Part shown: positions 16,707-26,700 of the stretch, piece by piece | Layout: every line of letters begins with the position of its first letter | Position numbering within the stretch: the stretch's first letter is position 1 | DNA from: Aeoliella straminimaris | Lineage (GTDB): Bacteria > Planctomycetota > Planctomycetia > Pirellulales > Lacipirellulaceae | Direction: 5' to 3' | Assembly (NCBI RefSeq): GCF_024054565.1 | Contig: NZ_JAMXLR010000006.1 | Coordinates: 186,001 to 250,000, forward strand | DNA length: 64,000 nucleotides | Translations under genes and position numbers: made by a program | The notes under the pieces: model-generated | Database searches by the model: none | The model's input: the letters and a program-made list of their open reading frames with translations, nothing else | Told to the model about the DNA's origin: nothing

Positions 16707-17037
16707 GCTCGGTTTCCTTGAAGGCTAGGGCTTTCATGGTTCTTGCCGCCTGTGGGTTCTGGGTTGCGTTAAGAAGACGTGCAGACGAGATCTCTGTGAT
16801 TATCGTTGAGGTGGAGTCCGATTGCCATAGCCCAGTGGGCGGCCCGGAGCAGCTAGTCTGCCTACTCGCACCCGCCTGGCGTCGCCGCTAAACTGGCGGT
16901 CATGACACGCACAGCCGCCGTTGCCGTTCTAAACACGCTCACCAGCGCCGCCCACGCCTAGAACAAGCCGGGCCACTCCGCCATCGGCCTGATTGCCTGG
17001 TCGCAGATGGATGAGGCGACACAGAATCGAACGCAAT
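16707..17037. other. Gene-free spacer
   Basis: No complete gene is seen. A very short frame at 16902 (19 codons) ends at an early TAG, so the stretch may hold decayed coding sequence. Confidence 0.3.
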
Positions 17038-17373
17038 ATGAGCAACATGAAACATCTTCTGACATTGCTGACCAGCCCCGTAGATCGCTTCTTGCGAGGT
17101 GTAAGCATCGTTGTTGCCTACGCTGCTAGCGGGGTCCTGTTGTGGTTGGCCCATCTTCCCACTCCCAACGTCGCGGCCAAACAGGGTCAAGCCTGGTTTA
17201 TCATTGTTGCCCTGCCGCCATGGCTCTTGATGTGTCTAATTGCTATTCGCTCGGGAATGCTTCTCGAAGGCCGCTGGAAATGGGTGGCCTGGCTGCCGCT
17301 GGCTGTTCCTACGCTGTATTTTACAGTAAACGGGCTGATGCAGGTTGATTGGAGCAGGCTTATAGGTGTTTGA
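17038..17373 (+). CDS. Small multi-pass membrane protein, duplicated copy A
   Basis: The 111-residue product has three to four hydrophobic segments and shares a clear end block with the protein at 32231: both contain LPPWLL-x-CL-x-AIRSG, a Trp-rich segment and a LAVPTLY to MQVDWS-x-LIGV ending. The ATG at 17038 fits the alignment with that copy. The similarity extends through the following DNA for several hundred bases, so a whole gene pair was duplicated. No function is known to me. Confidence 0.6.
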   Translation: MSNMKHLLTLLTSPVDRFLRGVSIVVAYAASGVLLWLAHLPTPNVAAKQGQAWFIIVALPPWLLMCLIAIRSGMLLEGRWKWVAWLPLAVPTLYFTVNGLMQVDWSRLIGV

Positions 17374-17690
17374 TGAACTGCCGTAGTCCCGACCATCCGT
17401 GCGTTGTACGCAGGGAACGAGCCTATCTACCTGCTCACCGAGTTCGATACTGTTTTACCGCTCCCAGCGGCAAGTTTCAGAGGGCGAGGACCAGAATTTC
17501 TCATGCTTGGATTAGCCACGAGGGAAAAGGACATTGTCGTTAAATAAAGTGGCCGCTTCTGATGCTGTTTGATAGATACATTATCGCCTGCGGGGGCCTT
17601 TGCTACGCTAGGCCCGAGGGGGATAAACTGACGGGACCGCGAATGGGCTACGCCATGCAGGACCCTATAGTTTTTCGTTACACCCAGTCT
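17341..17690 (+). repeat. Duplicated segment, copy A (partner 32512-32860)
   Basis: From the end of the membrane gene onward the DNA can be aligned by eye, nearly without gaps, to the stretch after 32512. Shared blocks include ATAGGTGTT, TACGCAGGGAA, CTATCTACCTGCTCA, GGGCGAGGACCAG and CGCGAATGGGCTACGCC. Divergence is moderate, so the duplication is not recent. Confidence 0.75.
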
Positions 17691-17699
17691 AGTGAATAG
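17544..17699 (+). pseudogene. Decayed copy of the 32715 membrane-protein gene
   Basis: Aligned to the intact gene at 32715, the start codon has become ATA. The translated remnant still reads KWPL, ACG, a Y-A-x-PE block and TGPRMGYA in the same order, then loses similarity and meets TAG after about 50 codons, against 191 in the intact copy. The Shine-Dalgarno region is also altered. It is therefore a truncated relic of the second gene of the duplicated pair. Confidence 0.65.
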
Positions 17700-17714
17700 G
17701 TGGAGGACGCGGCA

Positions 17715-18059
17715 ATGCATTCAACAATCGTCATGCTGATGCTTACACTCTTGGTTTGCGGATGTAGATACACCCCCCAACAAACACCAACAGGTGCTGA
17801 CAAGGAGGAGGGGACAACTACTGCTACTCACAGGCTGGATATCGATGGAATTACGGTGGCTGCCGAAGGAGTAACGTCGAGAAGTCAGAAGTCACCAGAG
17901 GGACATCGAGTGTTTCAGATTGGCCAAGAGTTTTTCATCAGGGATGGGGAACTCAATGTAAACGGCAGATCATACGGGGGAGTCTCCGAAGGCGACGAAG
18001 TGGAAATCACGACGAAAGGTTCTGTACTAGTGAACGGTGTCATTCGTTCGCCGCTCTGA
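17715..18059 (+). CDS. Small lipoprotein
   Basis: The 114-residue product has a short signal peptide ending in a lipobox, LLVCGC, with Cys17 as the likely lipidated residue. The mature part is beta-rich, with DIDGITVAAEGV, a GQEFFIRDGELNVNG segment and an ITTKGSVLVNG end. GGAGG precedes the ATG at 17715; an upstream ATG at 17700 is less likely because it would overlap that site. It probably sits in a membrane facing the periplasm. Function is unknown. Confidence 0.6.
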   Translation: MHSTIVMLMLTLLVCGCRYTPQQTPTGADKEEGTTTATHRLDIDGITVAAEGVTSRSQKSPEGHRVFQIGQEFFIRDGELNVNGRSYGGVSEGDEVEITTKGSVLVNGVIRSPL

Positions 18060-18649
18060 TTCCTTCAACCCCTCCCTGTCGATTTCGGCCATAGCTCGTA
18101 CGGTTGGACTTTCCCTTCCAACGATCTACGCCACCATGGCGGATGATTAGAAATCTTGTAGCTTGCTATTGAATCCTGGTCCACGTGTTATGAAGATGTA
18201 ACCAGCCCTTCGGCAATGAGACCTTTGGATGAGTACTACGCGACGTCGGCTACATTCGCGGGAGCAGATCGTCAAGAATTTGTGAGATGCGATGCTGAAT
18301 GCTGGGCAGCCCCCGGCGGCTCGTATTCGTGCAAACAACTTCCGCTCTGGTTGCCTGGTTTCTAGTCAGCTGCTCTATAATGCGGCCGCCGCTTAGACTG
18401 CCAGCTGTTAGCTGTCATGCAAAATCGCGTCGGTCGCGCGACCGCTGCGTTTTGGTAGGTTGTCAAAGTGAGCGAAGGTGGACCATCGAATGGCACATAG
18501 AAATACGTAAGCTCCTATCTGCCATCGCTTAAGCAACGCTATCGCAGCACTGCATTGCGTCCGTTTTTGCGAAGTGACATCGCCGAAAAAGGCCCCGCTT
18601 GCTCGGATGGTTTGTTCCACCAACCCATCTTCTGCAAGGAGGCCTTACG
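18060..18649. other. Gene-free stretch and left flank of the IS4-type element
   Basis: No gene can be supported. The left end of the insertion sequence must lie in this stretch, but I could not find a convincing long inverted match to the sequence after the transposase gene. A shared GGTGGACCATC occurs at 18475-18485 and again at 20079-20089 in the same orientation. Confidence 0.35.
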
Positions 18650-20065
18650 GTGCGTTGTTCTAACCCAGCGAGGTTCCGCCAGCAAGTTCGTTTTTTGCAG
18701 CGTCAGTTTCTTCAGACTGGCGACTTGCCCTTCACGGATGTCTTGTCAACTGACATCGTGTCGCAAGCGTTGACGGCTGCTGGTGTGGCTTGGAAAGATC
18801 GACTCTACACACCGCTGGTCACGCTCTGGATCTTCCTCGGTCAAGCCATGAGCGCCGATCATTCCTGTCGAGCCGCCGTCGCTCGGTTCGTCGCTCATCG
18901 AGTCTCACGGGGCCAGCGAGCGTGTTCCTCACATACGGGCGCCTATTGCCAGGCGAGAAAGCGACTACCCGAAGAGTTCTTCGCACGCATCGCTCGGGGC
19001 GTCGGTCGAGCACTGCACCAAGCGTCCGAGCCGCAGTGGCTTTGGCGGAATCGGAACGTGTACCTGTTTGACGGCACGACCCTCTCCATGCCAGATACGC
19101 CGAGCAACCAGGAGGCTTACCCGCAGTCGAACAAACAAACTCCAGGTGTTGGCTTTCCGTTGGCCCGTGTGGCAGGGATCTTCTCGCTCTCGTGCGGTGC
19201 GATCCTCGATCTAGCAGTCGCTGGGTATTCGGGAAAAGGCCAAGGGGAAGTCACTCTGTTTCGCCAGCTGTGGGATCTTTTTCGTCCCGGAGATATCGTT
19301 CTCACCGATGCGCTGATGTGCAATTGGCGAAACCTGTGTTCGCTCGAGCAGCGTGGTGTCGATACGGTCACTCGACTGAACAAAGCTTTGAGGAGGGCCG
19401 ACTTTCGGCGTGGCAAGCGACTTGGAAAGGATGATCACCTCGTTCGATGGGGTAAGCCAAGCATGCGAGATGTCGATCGAGAAACTTGGCGGTCGCTTCC
19501 CGACTTCCTCACCGTTCGTGAGTGCCGATTCTGGGTGAAGCAACCCGGCTTTCGTTCTCGTGAAGTGATCATCGTCACAACGATGCTCGATCCGCGTGAA
19601 GTCTCTGTTGCGGAGTTGGCCGACCTGTATCGCATGAGGTGGAATAATGAAACCGATTTTTCGTCACTGAAAGTGACCCTGCAAATGGATGTCCTGAGGT
19701 GCAAGACGCCGGAGCTCGTTCGGAAAGAAATCTGGACGCACGTGATCGCCTACAATCTGATCCGTACCATCATGGCCCAGTCTTGTCACCGAGCAGGCAT
19801 GCTCCCTAGGGAGATCAGCTTCAAAGCAACAGTCCAAATCCTCGAGGCATTTCAACCATTTATCACCGTCTATCGAGGTTACAACCTGGCAGATCGAGAC
19901 TTGCTTTACGAGCAACTCATCGACGCAATCGCAGTTCATCAGGTCGGCAATCGGCCGGGGCGGAGCGAACCTCGCTTGCGAAAACGGCGTTTTAAGAAGT
20001 ACGACTACATGATGAAGCCGCGAAACGAAGTCAAACTCGATATCCTGAAACGACTTACGAAATAA
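18650..20065 (+). mobile_element. IS4-type DDE transposase gene
   Basis: The 471-residue product has the IS4 layout: YLFDGTTLSMPDT carrying the first catalytic Asp near residue 145, a later DIVLTDALMCNW with the second Asp, and the Y-x2-R-x3-E signature (YRMRWNNETDFSSLK) giving the catalytic Glu. The start is GTG, chosen because AAGGAGG lies eight bases upstream; a longer frame begins at 18599. The frame is intact, so the element may be active. Just downstream is a perfect 8-bp stem-loop (20097-20104 with 20110-20117). Confidence 0.88.
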
Positions 20066-20096
20066 GCATGCGACATTCGGTGGACCATCTTCGGCG

Positions 20097-20117
20097 ACTT
20101 AGCTCGCCAAGCTAAGT
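20097..20117. terminator. Stem-loop after the transposase gene
   Basis: ACTTAGCT and AGCTAAGT pair perfectly around CGCCA. No T-run follows, so it may be part of the insertion sequence end rather than a true terminator. Confidence 0.4.
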
Positions 20118-20120
20118 ACG

Positions 20121-20226
20121 GAGGTCTTGTCGGAGATTTGACACCGCTGCAACTTACCGAAATCTCTCCGAGCGGTCGGGTGATGCAACCTCACTCAGTT
20201 TGGACGCCCGCGAATTGCAGGCGGTG
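20121..20226. repeat. 106-base dispersed repeat, copy 1
   Basis: This stretch aligns without gaps to 36091-36196. Shared blocks are GAGGTCTTGTC/GGAGATTTG, GCGGTCGGGTGATGCA, CTCAGTT and ATTGCAG/ACTGCAG-GCGGT. The first copy directly follows the IS4-type element and the second lies after the IS110 region. Neither copy codes for protein. Confidence 0.6.
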
Positions 20227-20301
20227 GGGTGATCTCAACAAGAAAGGGGACGGGATTATGTCGATGCCAGGCCTCTCCTTACGTCTGCTATACTGGTGCC
20301 C

Positions 20302-20490
20302 ATGGCCCACGTCACCCGAATCTTATCCCAAATCGAGCGCTCCGATCTCTCAGCGGCGGACCAACTACTGCCGTTCGTGTACGACGAGCTACGAAAATTG
20401 GCCGCGCTTCGACGTTGCGGATCGTGATCGCAGAAGTTTATCTGCAGTTGGAAAGGCAGGGACTCGAACAGGCTGACGGTGGGAATGGCC
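20302..20490 (+). pseudogene. Truncated ECF sigma factor remnant
   Basis: The first 35 codons read MAHVTRILSQIE, then AADQLLPFVYDELRKLA. This is the hallmark N-terminus of the large planctomycete ECF sigma group, whose members run to about 190 residues. The frame then departs from the family and stops. A later stretch in another frame (AEVYLQL) may be the remains of the following family block. The gene therefore looks broken by deletion and frameshift, and it lies between an insertion sequence and a secreted-protein gene. Confidence 0.6.
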
Positions 20491-20628
20491 GCTAATCGCG
20501 TTGCTTTTCTGCTATCATTTTAATCTCATTGTTTACTCGTTTCTCAAGGTTCAGCTGTAAAACTACCCTTGGGGTTTGGCGGTTTTGTGTTCCTGCAGGA
20601 CTCAACCTCTCATCTCTGGTTGCAGAGT

Positions 20629-22269
20629 CTATTGATCTTGCAAGGGCACCCGAGACAGAGAGTCGATTCTAAGCTTGAAGACGATATGGTCAGGCTCACC
20701 TGAGGGGCGGTCAACTGCCTGTAGACTGCCAAAGAAAATGTCGCCTTCCTTCAATCCCTCCGCTACCGGCGGCCGCCCACCATTGAACTCGGGCGATAGG
20801 TCAAGGGCGCCTTGGGGAAGGCTGTCAAGATTCGTGAGATCGATGTCACCGAAGGTCGTGCCTGATTTCTGCCCCTGTAGTCGATAGAGACGGTAGTCAT
20901 TTCTACCAATGGGATAGCTAGAAGGATTCATCGACAAGGACAATCTAAGTTCATCCTCATGTTGACTAAAGTGCAGCCACCCAGGACCATAGCCTGGTCG
21001 GCTATCAGCGGACCACTCAATGGTTGACGAGCGTGGCCGATCAATGGTTGACGAGCGTGGCCGATTGGCACTCTCATTATCTGCGATCGCGAGCGTGACG
21101 CTAGCGCGCAGGCCGCGATAGAGTGTGAGCGTTATTGGATCCATTTGATCTTCATCACTTGTTACTGCAAAGCGGCCATTTGCTCTGATGTAGCCTGGGG
21201 CGTTTGCGGTAATCGAGTACCTATCGAAAGGAAATAGTTGAATCGCAGCTTTGCCATCAGAGTCTGTTGAAATGGCGGTAGTATCAACCACTTGGTTCGA
21301 GCGGTAGCCACTCCAGCTAAGCTGCAGCCCCGCGTTTGACAACGGTTGATCGTTTGCGTCAGTAACGACAACCTCGACACGTCGCTTCTCCTCATCAGAG
21401 AAGCGATGAAGAATGATGTCGCCGTTGTCATGTACAGAATACACTCCTCCACGGATCGAATGCTGCTCTTGGCGATAGCCCGGCATGACGACGGCGAGTT
21501 TGCACTCCTGACTGCGGCCATGGCCGGTATGCTGTTCGTAGGTGAATAGATAGTAGCCGTCGTCGAATGCTTCGAGATCTTCTCTGATGCGTGTGGACGT
21601 CAAGGAGAACGATTCACGTTCTACCGGATTGCCGAACTGGTCGATCACACGAAACAGCGCATAGAACCGTGTGTTCCGAGCGTTGCGTGACTCCTCGGTC
21701 AATTGAGCCTGTCGATGCTCAATGGCGTCGAGTCGATTGCGCAAATCTTCTGGGAGCTGTTGAATTGCCATCGCTTTCTTGATCTTTTCTTCAAGCGAAG
21801 CTGCAAGCAACGGGTAAGCGGCGAGTGTTGTCTCGCGGTCCACACTCAGTACCTGTTCGGCCTGCTTTCCAAGAGTGACATCGGCGAGTGCGTCGGCGTA
21901 CCAGAATGCGATTTGTGGATTTTTTGGTTGCAGTCGATACGCTTCGGCCAACAGCTTAACACTCAAGCGTCGTTCCTCATTCGTGTCACTTCTCTCAAGT
22001 GCGAACTCTAGAAAATGAGAAGCTTGAGTGGAATCGCTCAACGTCGCCGGAGTCACCGAAATCACTTCCGACATAGAAAGCGTCATTTTGGATCCGTCCA
22101 CATCGATCTTTAATTGGTCGCCCTCGAGGTCAACGTCACCCACAATGATGGCGCCGGTTTTGAGCGTGATTCTCTGCTCGGCTATCGCCTGGGGAATTGT
22201 GCCAGTAGAGACTATGGCCGATGTGACGAGAATAGCTGGAACGAAGTAAGCCAAATTCAACTTGGTCAT
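20629..22269 (-). CDS. Secreted protein with carboxypeptidase-regulatory-like domains
   Basis: The 546-residue product has a signal peptide (residues 1-30, ending AIAEQR). A small beta domain follows (ITLKTGAIIVGDVDLEGDQLKI region), then a tetratricopeptide-like helical stretch (about 80-190) with LLAEAYRLQPKNPQIAFWYA. Two beta-sandwich segments come next, of the kind found in regulatory-like domains (VEVVVTDANDQPLSNAGLQLSW; DSDGKAAIQLFPFDRYSITANAPGY region). The gene has an internal 24-base tandem duplication giving a repeated RPRSSTI. AAGGAAA precedes the ATG. Its role at the cell surface is unknown. Confidence 0.6.
   Translation of the reverse strand: MTKLNLAYFVPAILVTSAIVSTGTIPQAIAEQRITLKTGAIIVGDVDLEGDQLKIDVDGSKMTLSMSEVISVTPATLSDSTQASHFLEFALERSDTNEERRLSVKLLAEAYRLQPKNPQIAFWYADALADVTLGKQAEQVLSVDRETTLAAYPLLAASLEEKIKKAMAIQQLPEDLRNRLDAIEHRQAQLTEESRNARNTRFYALFRVIDQFGNPVERESFSLTSTRIREDLEAFDDGYYLFTYEQHTGHGRSQECKLAVVMPGYRQEQHSIRGGVYSVHDNGDIILHRFSDEEKRRVEVVVTDANDQPLSNAGLQLSWSGYRSNQVVDTTAISTDSDGKAAIQLFPFDRYSITANAPGYIRANGRFAVTSDEDQMDPITLTLYRGLRASVTLAIADNESANRPRSSTIDRPRSSTIEWSADSRPGYGPGWLHFSQHEDELRLSLSMNPSSYPIGRNDYRLYRLQGQKSGTTFGDIDLTNLDSLPQGALDLSPEFNGGRPPVAEGLKEGDIFFGSLQAVDRPSGEPDHIVFKLRIDSLSRVPLQDQ
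21017..21064. repeat. 24-base perfect tandem duplication inside the secreted-protein gene
   Basis: Positions 21017-21040 and 21041-21064 are identical. The unit is a multiple of three, so the reading frame is kept and eight residues are repeated (around RPRSSTI). Confidence 0.9.
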
Positions 22270-23218
22270 TAGGTTTGTTTCCTTGTGATCTGCGGTGAAG
22301 AATCAACTGAAAGTATCGTGTGCGATCTCGTGCCTGCCTACGACGCCGATGTGTGAGAGCTTCAGACCATTACCGAGACGGAGTTTTATCACTTCGACGC
22401 GAACTGCCATCGGAATACGGATGCTGGAACGGCACACTTGCAGTCCCGGACGCTACATGTGATCTCGCTCGACAGCCACATTGAGTGATTAAAGGAACGA
22501 CGCCAGTGCAGTTTTGTGGCTTTTGTGTCCTGCCAATGGGCGGTACTTAGTTGCTGTTCATATCCCAAGCAATCACGCTCATAAGTTCTGAAAGACTACG
22601 ATGTGAGCGTGAGAGGCATGCATATAATTGGGGTGCGTCATCTGGACTTGATGTCCTTAGCTCGCTCAGCAAGGTCTCAAAGTTCAGCCTTGATAGTCTG
22701 GCGAGCCCGGTCTTGCTCCTTTCTTTCAAACTGTAGTTCCTTTTCCCTTTGCTTGCTTAGGCACCAAGTTTCAGCAACGCAAAAACATGGCACCCTCAGC
22801 CCACACCAGGGGGCCAATAATATAGATGCAGCAATCCGAGACGCTCCAATGGTCAGCTGGAAAAAGAATTTGGCTGGGGCGGTCGAGAATCATTCCAATG
22901 CATATGGTACAAGCACCGCAGGTAGTGCATATTATTCCTGCATAGATTGCTAGTCCACGTAGAATGCTGCATCGAGACATAGTGGAATCGTCTGTAAAAT
23001 ACACAACTCAGAAGTAAAGAATCTTCTTCCTGGTGGGGAAGTGAAACGCGACACACTTGACCTGGGCATTGTTCAGCGCCTCCCTGGAGCTAAGCGTGTC
23101 GCCTACAGGACCGATTACGCAAAAACTGGTAATTGTGAAGAAAGTCCGTAATACTTGGGTCTCGGACACGCTCACCTCTTCTAGCGGCAGGCTTCTCTTT
23201 CCTTTGTGAACGATCACG
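22270..23218. other. Long stretch with only decayed coding sequence
   Basis: No intact gene is supported over about 950 bases. The right half carries the minus-strand relic listed separately. The left half (22270-22600) shows nothing I can assign; it must hold the promoter of the minus-strand secreted-protein gene. Confidence 0.4.
22600..23004 (-). pseudogene. Probable decayed membrane protein with coiled-coil tail
   Basis: On the minus strand a frame encodes two hydrophobic helices (LRGLAIYAGIICTTCGACTI, and a later IIGPLVWAEGAMFL). It stops at 22771, and the adjacent frame continues with a charged helix (SKQREKELQFERKEQDRARQ) and, after a TGA, DLAERAKDIKSR. Read together these look like one two-helix membrane protein with a C-terminal coiled coil, broken by one frameshift and one stop. 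Two short real genes remain possible. Confidence 0.35.
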
Positions 23219-23794
23219 GTGCCGAATCAGCACGACAACACGGCGAATCTTCTCAACCAGTACCGGGACTACCTTGCATTGCTGGGGCGGCTCCAGCTGG
23301 ACCCGATGCTGCAAGCTAAGGTCGACGTTTCGGGCGTTGTCCAAGCCACCATGCTTGAAGCTTGTGAATCGGATTGGGCCTCATTAGAAGAACTTGACAA
23401 GCTGCCCTGGTTGCGACGGGTATTCTCCAACAATTTGCTGGACGAGATTCGTAAGTTTCGCACCGAAGCGCGAGATGTGCGCCGCGAAAGACGGCTGTCT
23501 CATCGAGTCGATCAATCGGCCTCTCGCTTACAGATGTGGCTCAAAAGTGAAAATCCTTCGCCAAGTCATCGGGCCGTCCAGGCCGAAGACGAGCTCCAGT
23601 TGGTAGGCGCACTCGCCTCGCTTCCTGATGCCCAACGGGAAGCGATTGAGTTACACCATCTCAAGGGACTTCCTTTGGAGGAAGTCAGCCGGATCATGCA
23701 ACGGACCAAGGGGTCTGTGGCAGCCCTTATTTTTCGAGGCACGACGCGACTACGCCAAATCATGCCACCCAAGCAAGGCGAGCGCGATGAGTGA
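23219..23794 (+). CDS. ECF sigma-70 factor upstream of a kinase gene
   Basis: The 191-residue protein has region 2 in about residues 10-90 (VDVSGVVQATMLEAC, LPWLRRVFSNNLLDEIRKFRTEARD) and region 4 near the end (SLPDAQREAIELHHLKGLPLE, IMQRTKGSVAALIFRG). It begins with GTG without a clear Shine-Dalgarno. Its stop overlaps the kinase gene start (8 bases), so the two are translationally coupled. Pairing of such a sigma factor with a WD40 kinase is frequent in planctomycetes, and the kinase may control the sigma factor by phosphorylation. Confidence 0.85.
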   Translation: MPNQHDNTANLLNQYRDYLALLGRLQLDPMLQAKVDVSGVVQATMLEACESDWASLEELDKLPWLRRVFSNNLLDEIRKFRTEARDVRRERRLSHRVDQSASRLQMWLKSENPSPSHRAVQAEDELQLVGALASLPDAQREAIELHHLKGLPLEEVSRIMQRTKGSVAALIFRGTTRLRQIMPPKQGERDE

Positions 23795-26700
23795 TAGCTT
23801 CGATTCCAAACTGATCGACGATCCGGCGTTTCAGGCGGTGCTTGTAGCTTGTCTGGAAGCCTTGCAGCGGGGTGAAAACGTTGATCGCGAGCGGTTGATG
23901 GCCGACCATCCGGCGCATGCAGCGGCAATCGATCGGTTTCTTGAAGACCAAGCCCTTCTTGAGCAAGCAACAAAGCTATTCATGCTGGAGCAGGTGTCAG
24001 TGGCGAATAGCGATGACGTCATGACCATTGACACGAGTTCCCATAAGGACACCTTGTCTGCGGGGGACACCGTCCAATACATCGGCGACTATGAAATACT
24101 CGAGGAGATCGCTCGAGGTGGGATGGGGGTGATCTTCAGGGCCAGACAGCGGACGCTCAAGCGTATCGTCGCGCTGAAGGTGATACTCGCCGGGCGGCTC
24201 GCCTGCGATGCCGATGTCAAGCGGTTCCGACGCGAGGCCCGTGCCGCGGGACGTTTGAAACATCCCAACATCGTGCCGATTCACGAAGTCGGCGAGCACG
24301 AGGGTCACCATTACTTCACGATGGACTTGGTGGAAGGTCGCAGTCTAGCCGATTTGGTCCGTGAAGAGACGCTCGCTCCGCGGCATGCCGCCGAAATCGT
24401 TGCTAAGGTGGCCGAAGCGGTCGAGTACGCCCACCAAAACGGAACGCTTCATCGCGATCTCAAACCAGCCAACATTCTCATTGATGGTAATGGCGAGCCG
24501 CATATCACAGACTTCGGTTTGGCAAAACTGGTCGAGGTCGACGACGCGGACGATCTGCACGAGTTGACTAAGTCGGGGCAAGTCCTCGGGACTCCTAGCT
24601 ACATGTCGCCCGAGCAAGCTTGTGGCAAGTCGGCGATAATTGGCCCTGCCTCCGACATCTATTCGCTGGGAGCGATTCTGTATAGCAGCATTGCTGGCCG
24701 GGCGCCGTTCGTCTCCGAGTCCACTGTCGACACCTTGATGCAGGTGATTAAGAAGGAGCCAGTGCCGCCCCGTGATCTCAACCCATCGGTGCCTCGGGAC
24801 ATCGATACGATTTGCCTGAAATGCTTGAACAAGGAACCTCACCGGCGATACGGGACAGCCAAGTTGCTGGCCGACGATCTACACCGGTTCCTACAGGGTC
24901 TTAGCGTGCTGGCAAGGCCGGTTGGCCCATTCGAAAGGGGATTGCGTTGGTGCAAACGAAACAAGCTTTCGGCAACGCTGCTTACAGCAATAGCTGTGTC
25001 GCTGGCCGCGGGTAGTGCAGTCTCGACCTATTACGCGATCGAAGCCGGTAGGCGTGCAGAGGCGGAAGCAGATGCCAAAGCCAAGCAAGTGCAGCTAACC
25101 CAAATAGCCGAAGCTAGGAGACGCAAGGCGGAGCGACTGGCCGTGGAAAACGAAAAGCTGGCGCGCGCCGAACAGACTGCCAACGAGACGCTTCGCACCC
25201 TGAATTCGCGCCTGACATTAGAAAAAGCCACGAAGATGCTACGCGAGGGCAAAGTTTCCGAGGGCCTTCTTGTCCTGGCAAATGCCTTGGAATACGCAGA
25301 TACCGACTTTTCCGATCTTGTCAGCTCCAACCTAGCGCTTTGGGAATCAGCATCCCATAGCCTTGAGAACGAGCACACTTTCGGGCGACCGATCTTAAGT
25401 ATCGCGCGTACACAGAACGACAATCGTGTCTCGATTCTGCTGGGAACCGACAATACTGGTGTCGAAGAAGTGCGATTTTGGGATTTAGGCAGCGACCGAG
25501 CGGTTGGAGAGCCCATAGCTGTAAGCACCTTGGTCAAAGACGATCGCAATACAGAGATTCTGCAGCGAATCGCCAAGGTTGGCAAACTCATGGGCGGCGC
25601 CAAAATCGGCCCGATATTTGCGGTTACAGCCGCTACACTCTCGCCAGGTGCGGAAACGCTCTATTTGGCGACAAGGGCTGGCACGGTCCTACAGTACGAT
25701 ATTGCCAATCGTTCCCTTATCGGAAATCCCATCAAGCTCCAGCTGATTGTCGATCGCCAAACATCTCACACAATTGACCTTCTTGAATTGAGTGCCGACG
25801 GGAAAGTTTTGCTGGCTGCGAGCCGACAAAATCGTATTGCCCGACTCTTTTCCGCCGATAGTCTGGACCCGATCGGCGAGTCGATGACAACGCGAGGATG
25901 GATCTCGTGTGCCGCCTTCCACCCGAGCAATTCCACTGTGACACTGGGGATTGGCGGAGGCGAAGGATTCACTCGGCGCGGTGAGGTTCATTGCTACAGC
26001 ACGCGGACCGGCTTGCCGGACGGCAACCGGATTGAGCACCCGGGGAGAGCACTGGCTCTTGCCTTCGATTCGGAAGGTTCACTTCTCGCAGTGGGCGGCT
26101 CTGATGGCAGCGTGGTGCTTTGGGACTTTGATGAGCGGCTGCCAACTGGTGTGCGATTCGTTCACAATGCGCCCGTCAACCAGGCAGTCTTCGGACCACT
26201 CCGGGGTATGCTACTAAGTTCGGATAGCGAAGGACAAGTCCAGCTAAACGATCCAGTCAGCGGTCGTGCACTCGGCACATTGCCGCAGAGGAAGCCGATT
26301 ACTTCGGCAAGCTTCACCAATTCTGGAACACAGATTCTGATCGGAGATAGTGACGGTGCGCTTCAACTTTGGAGGCTAGGACAACAATGGCCGGTAGACC
26401 TTGAGTGGCAATCGCCCGGACCCGTTGCCAGCATCATAGCGAATGACGAAGGAACTCGAATCAATGCAGCGTGGCATGGCACCACTGCATTGGCTGGCGG
26501 ACTCGCAGCCTGGGATACGGTCAGCAACGACCAAATAGGTGAAGTTCAAGAGCTTGGGGCTCCCAACTCGAGAGTCACGGTATCTGCTGATCTAACTCAT
26601 GCAGCAACCTGGGCTCCCCTGGGCACCAAAGGCGTAGACGGTCGCAACCTTGCCATTAATCTAAGGAACCTCTCCACTGGAGATTCGCAACGAATTATGT

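Noticed and set aside
18475..20089. GGTGGACCATC at both sides of the IS4-type transposase as target-site duplication
   Set aside because: IS4-family duplications directly abut the inverted repeats, which could not be identified, and the short match may be chance.
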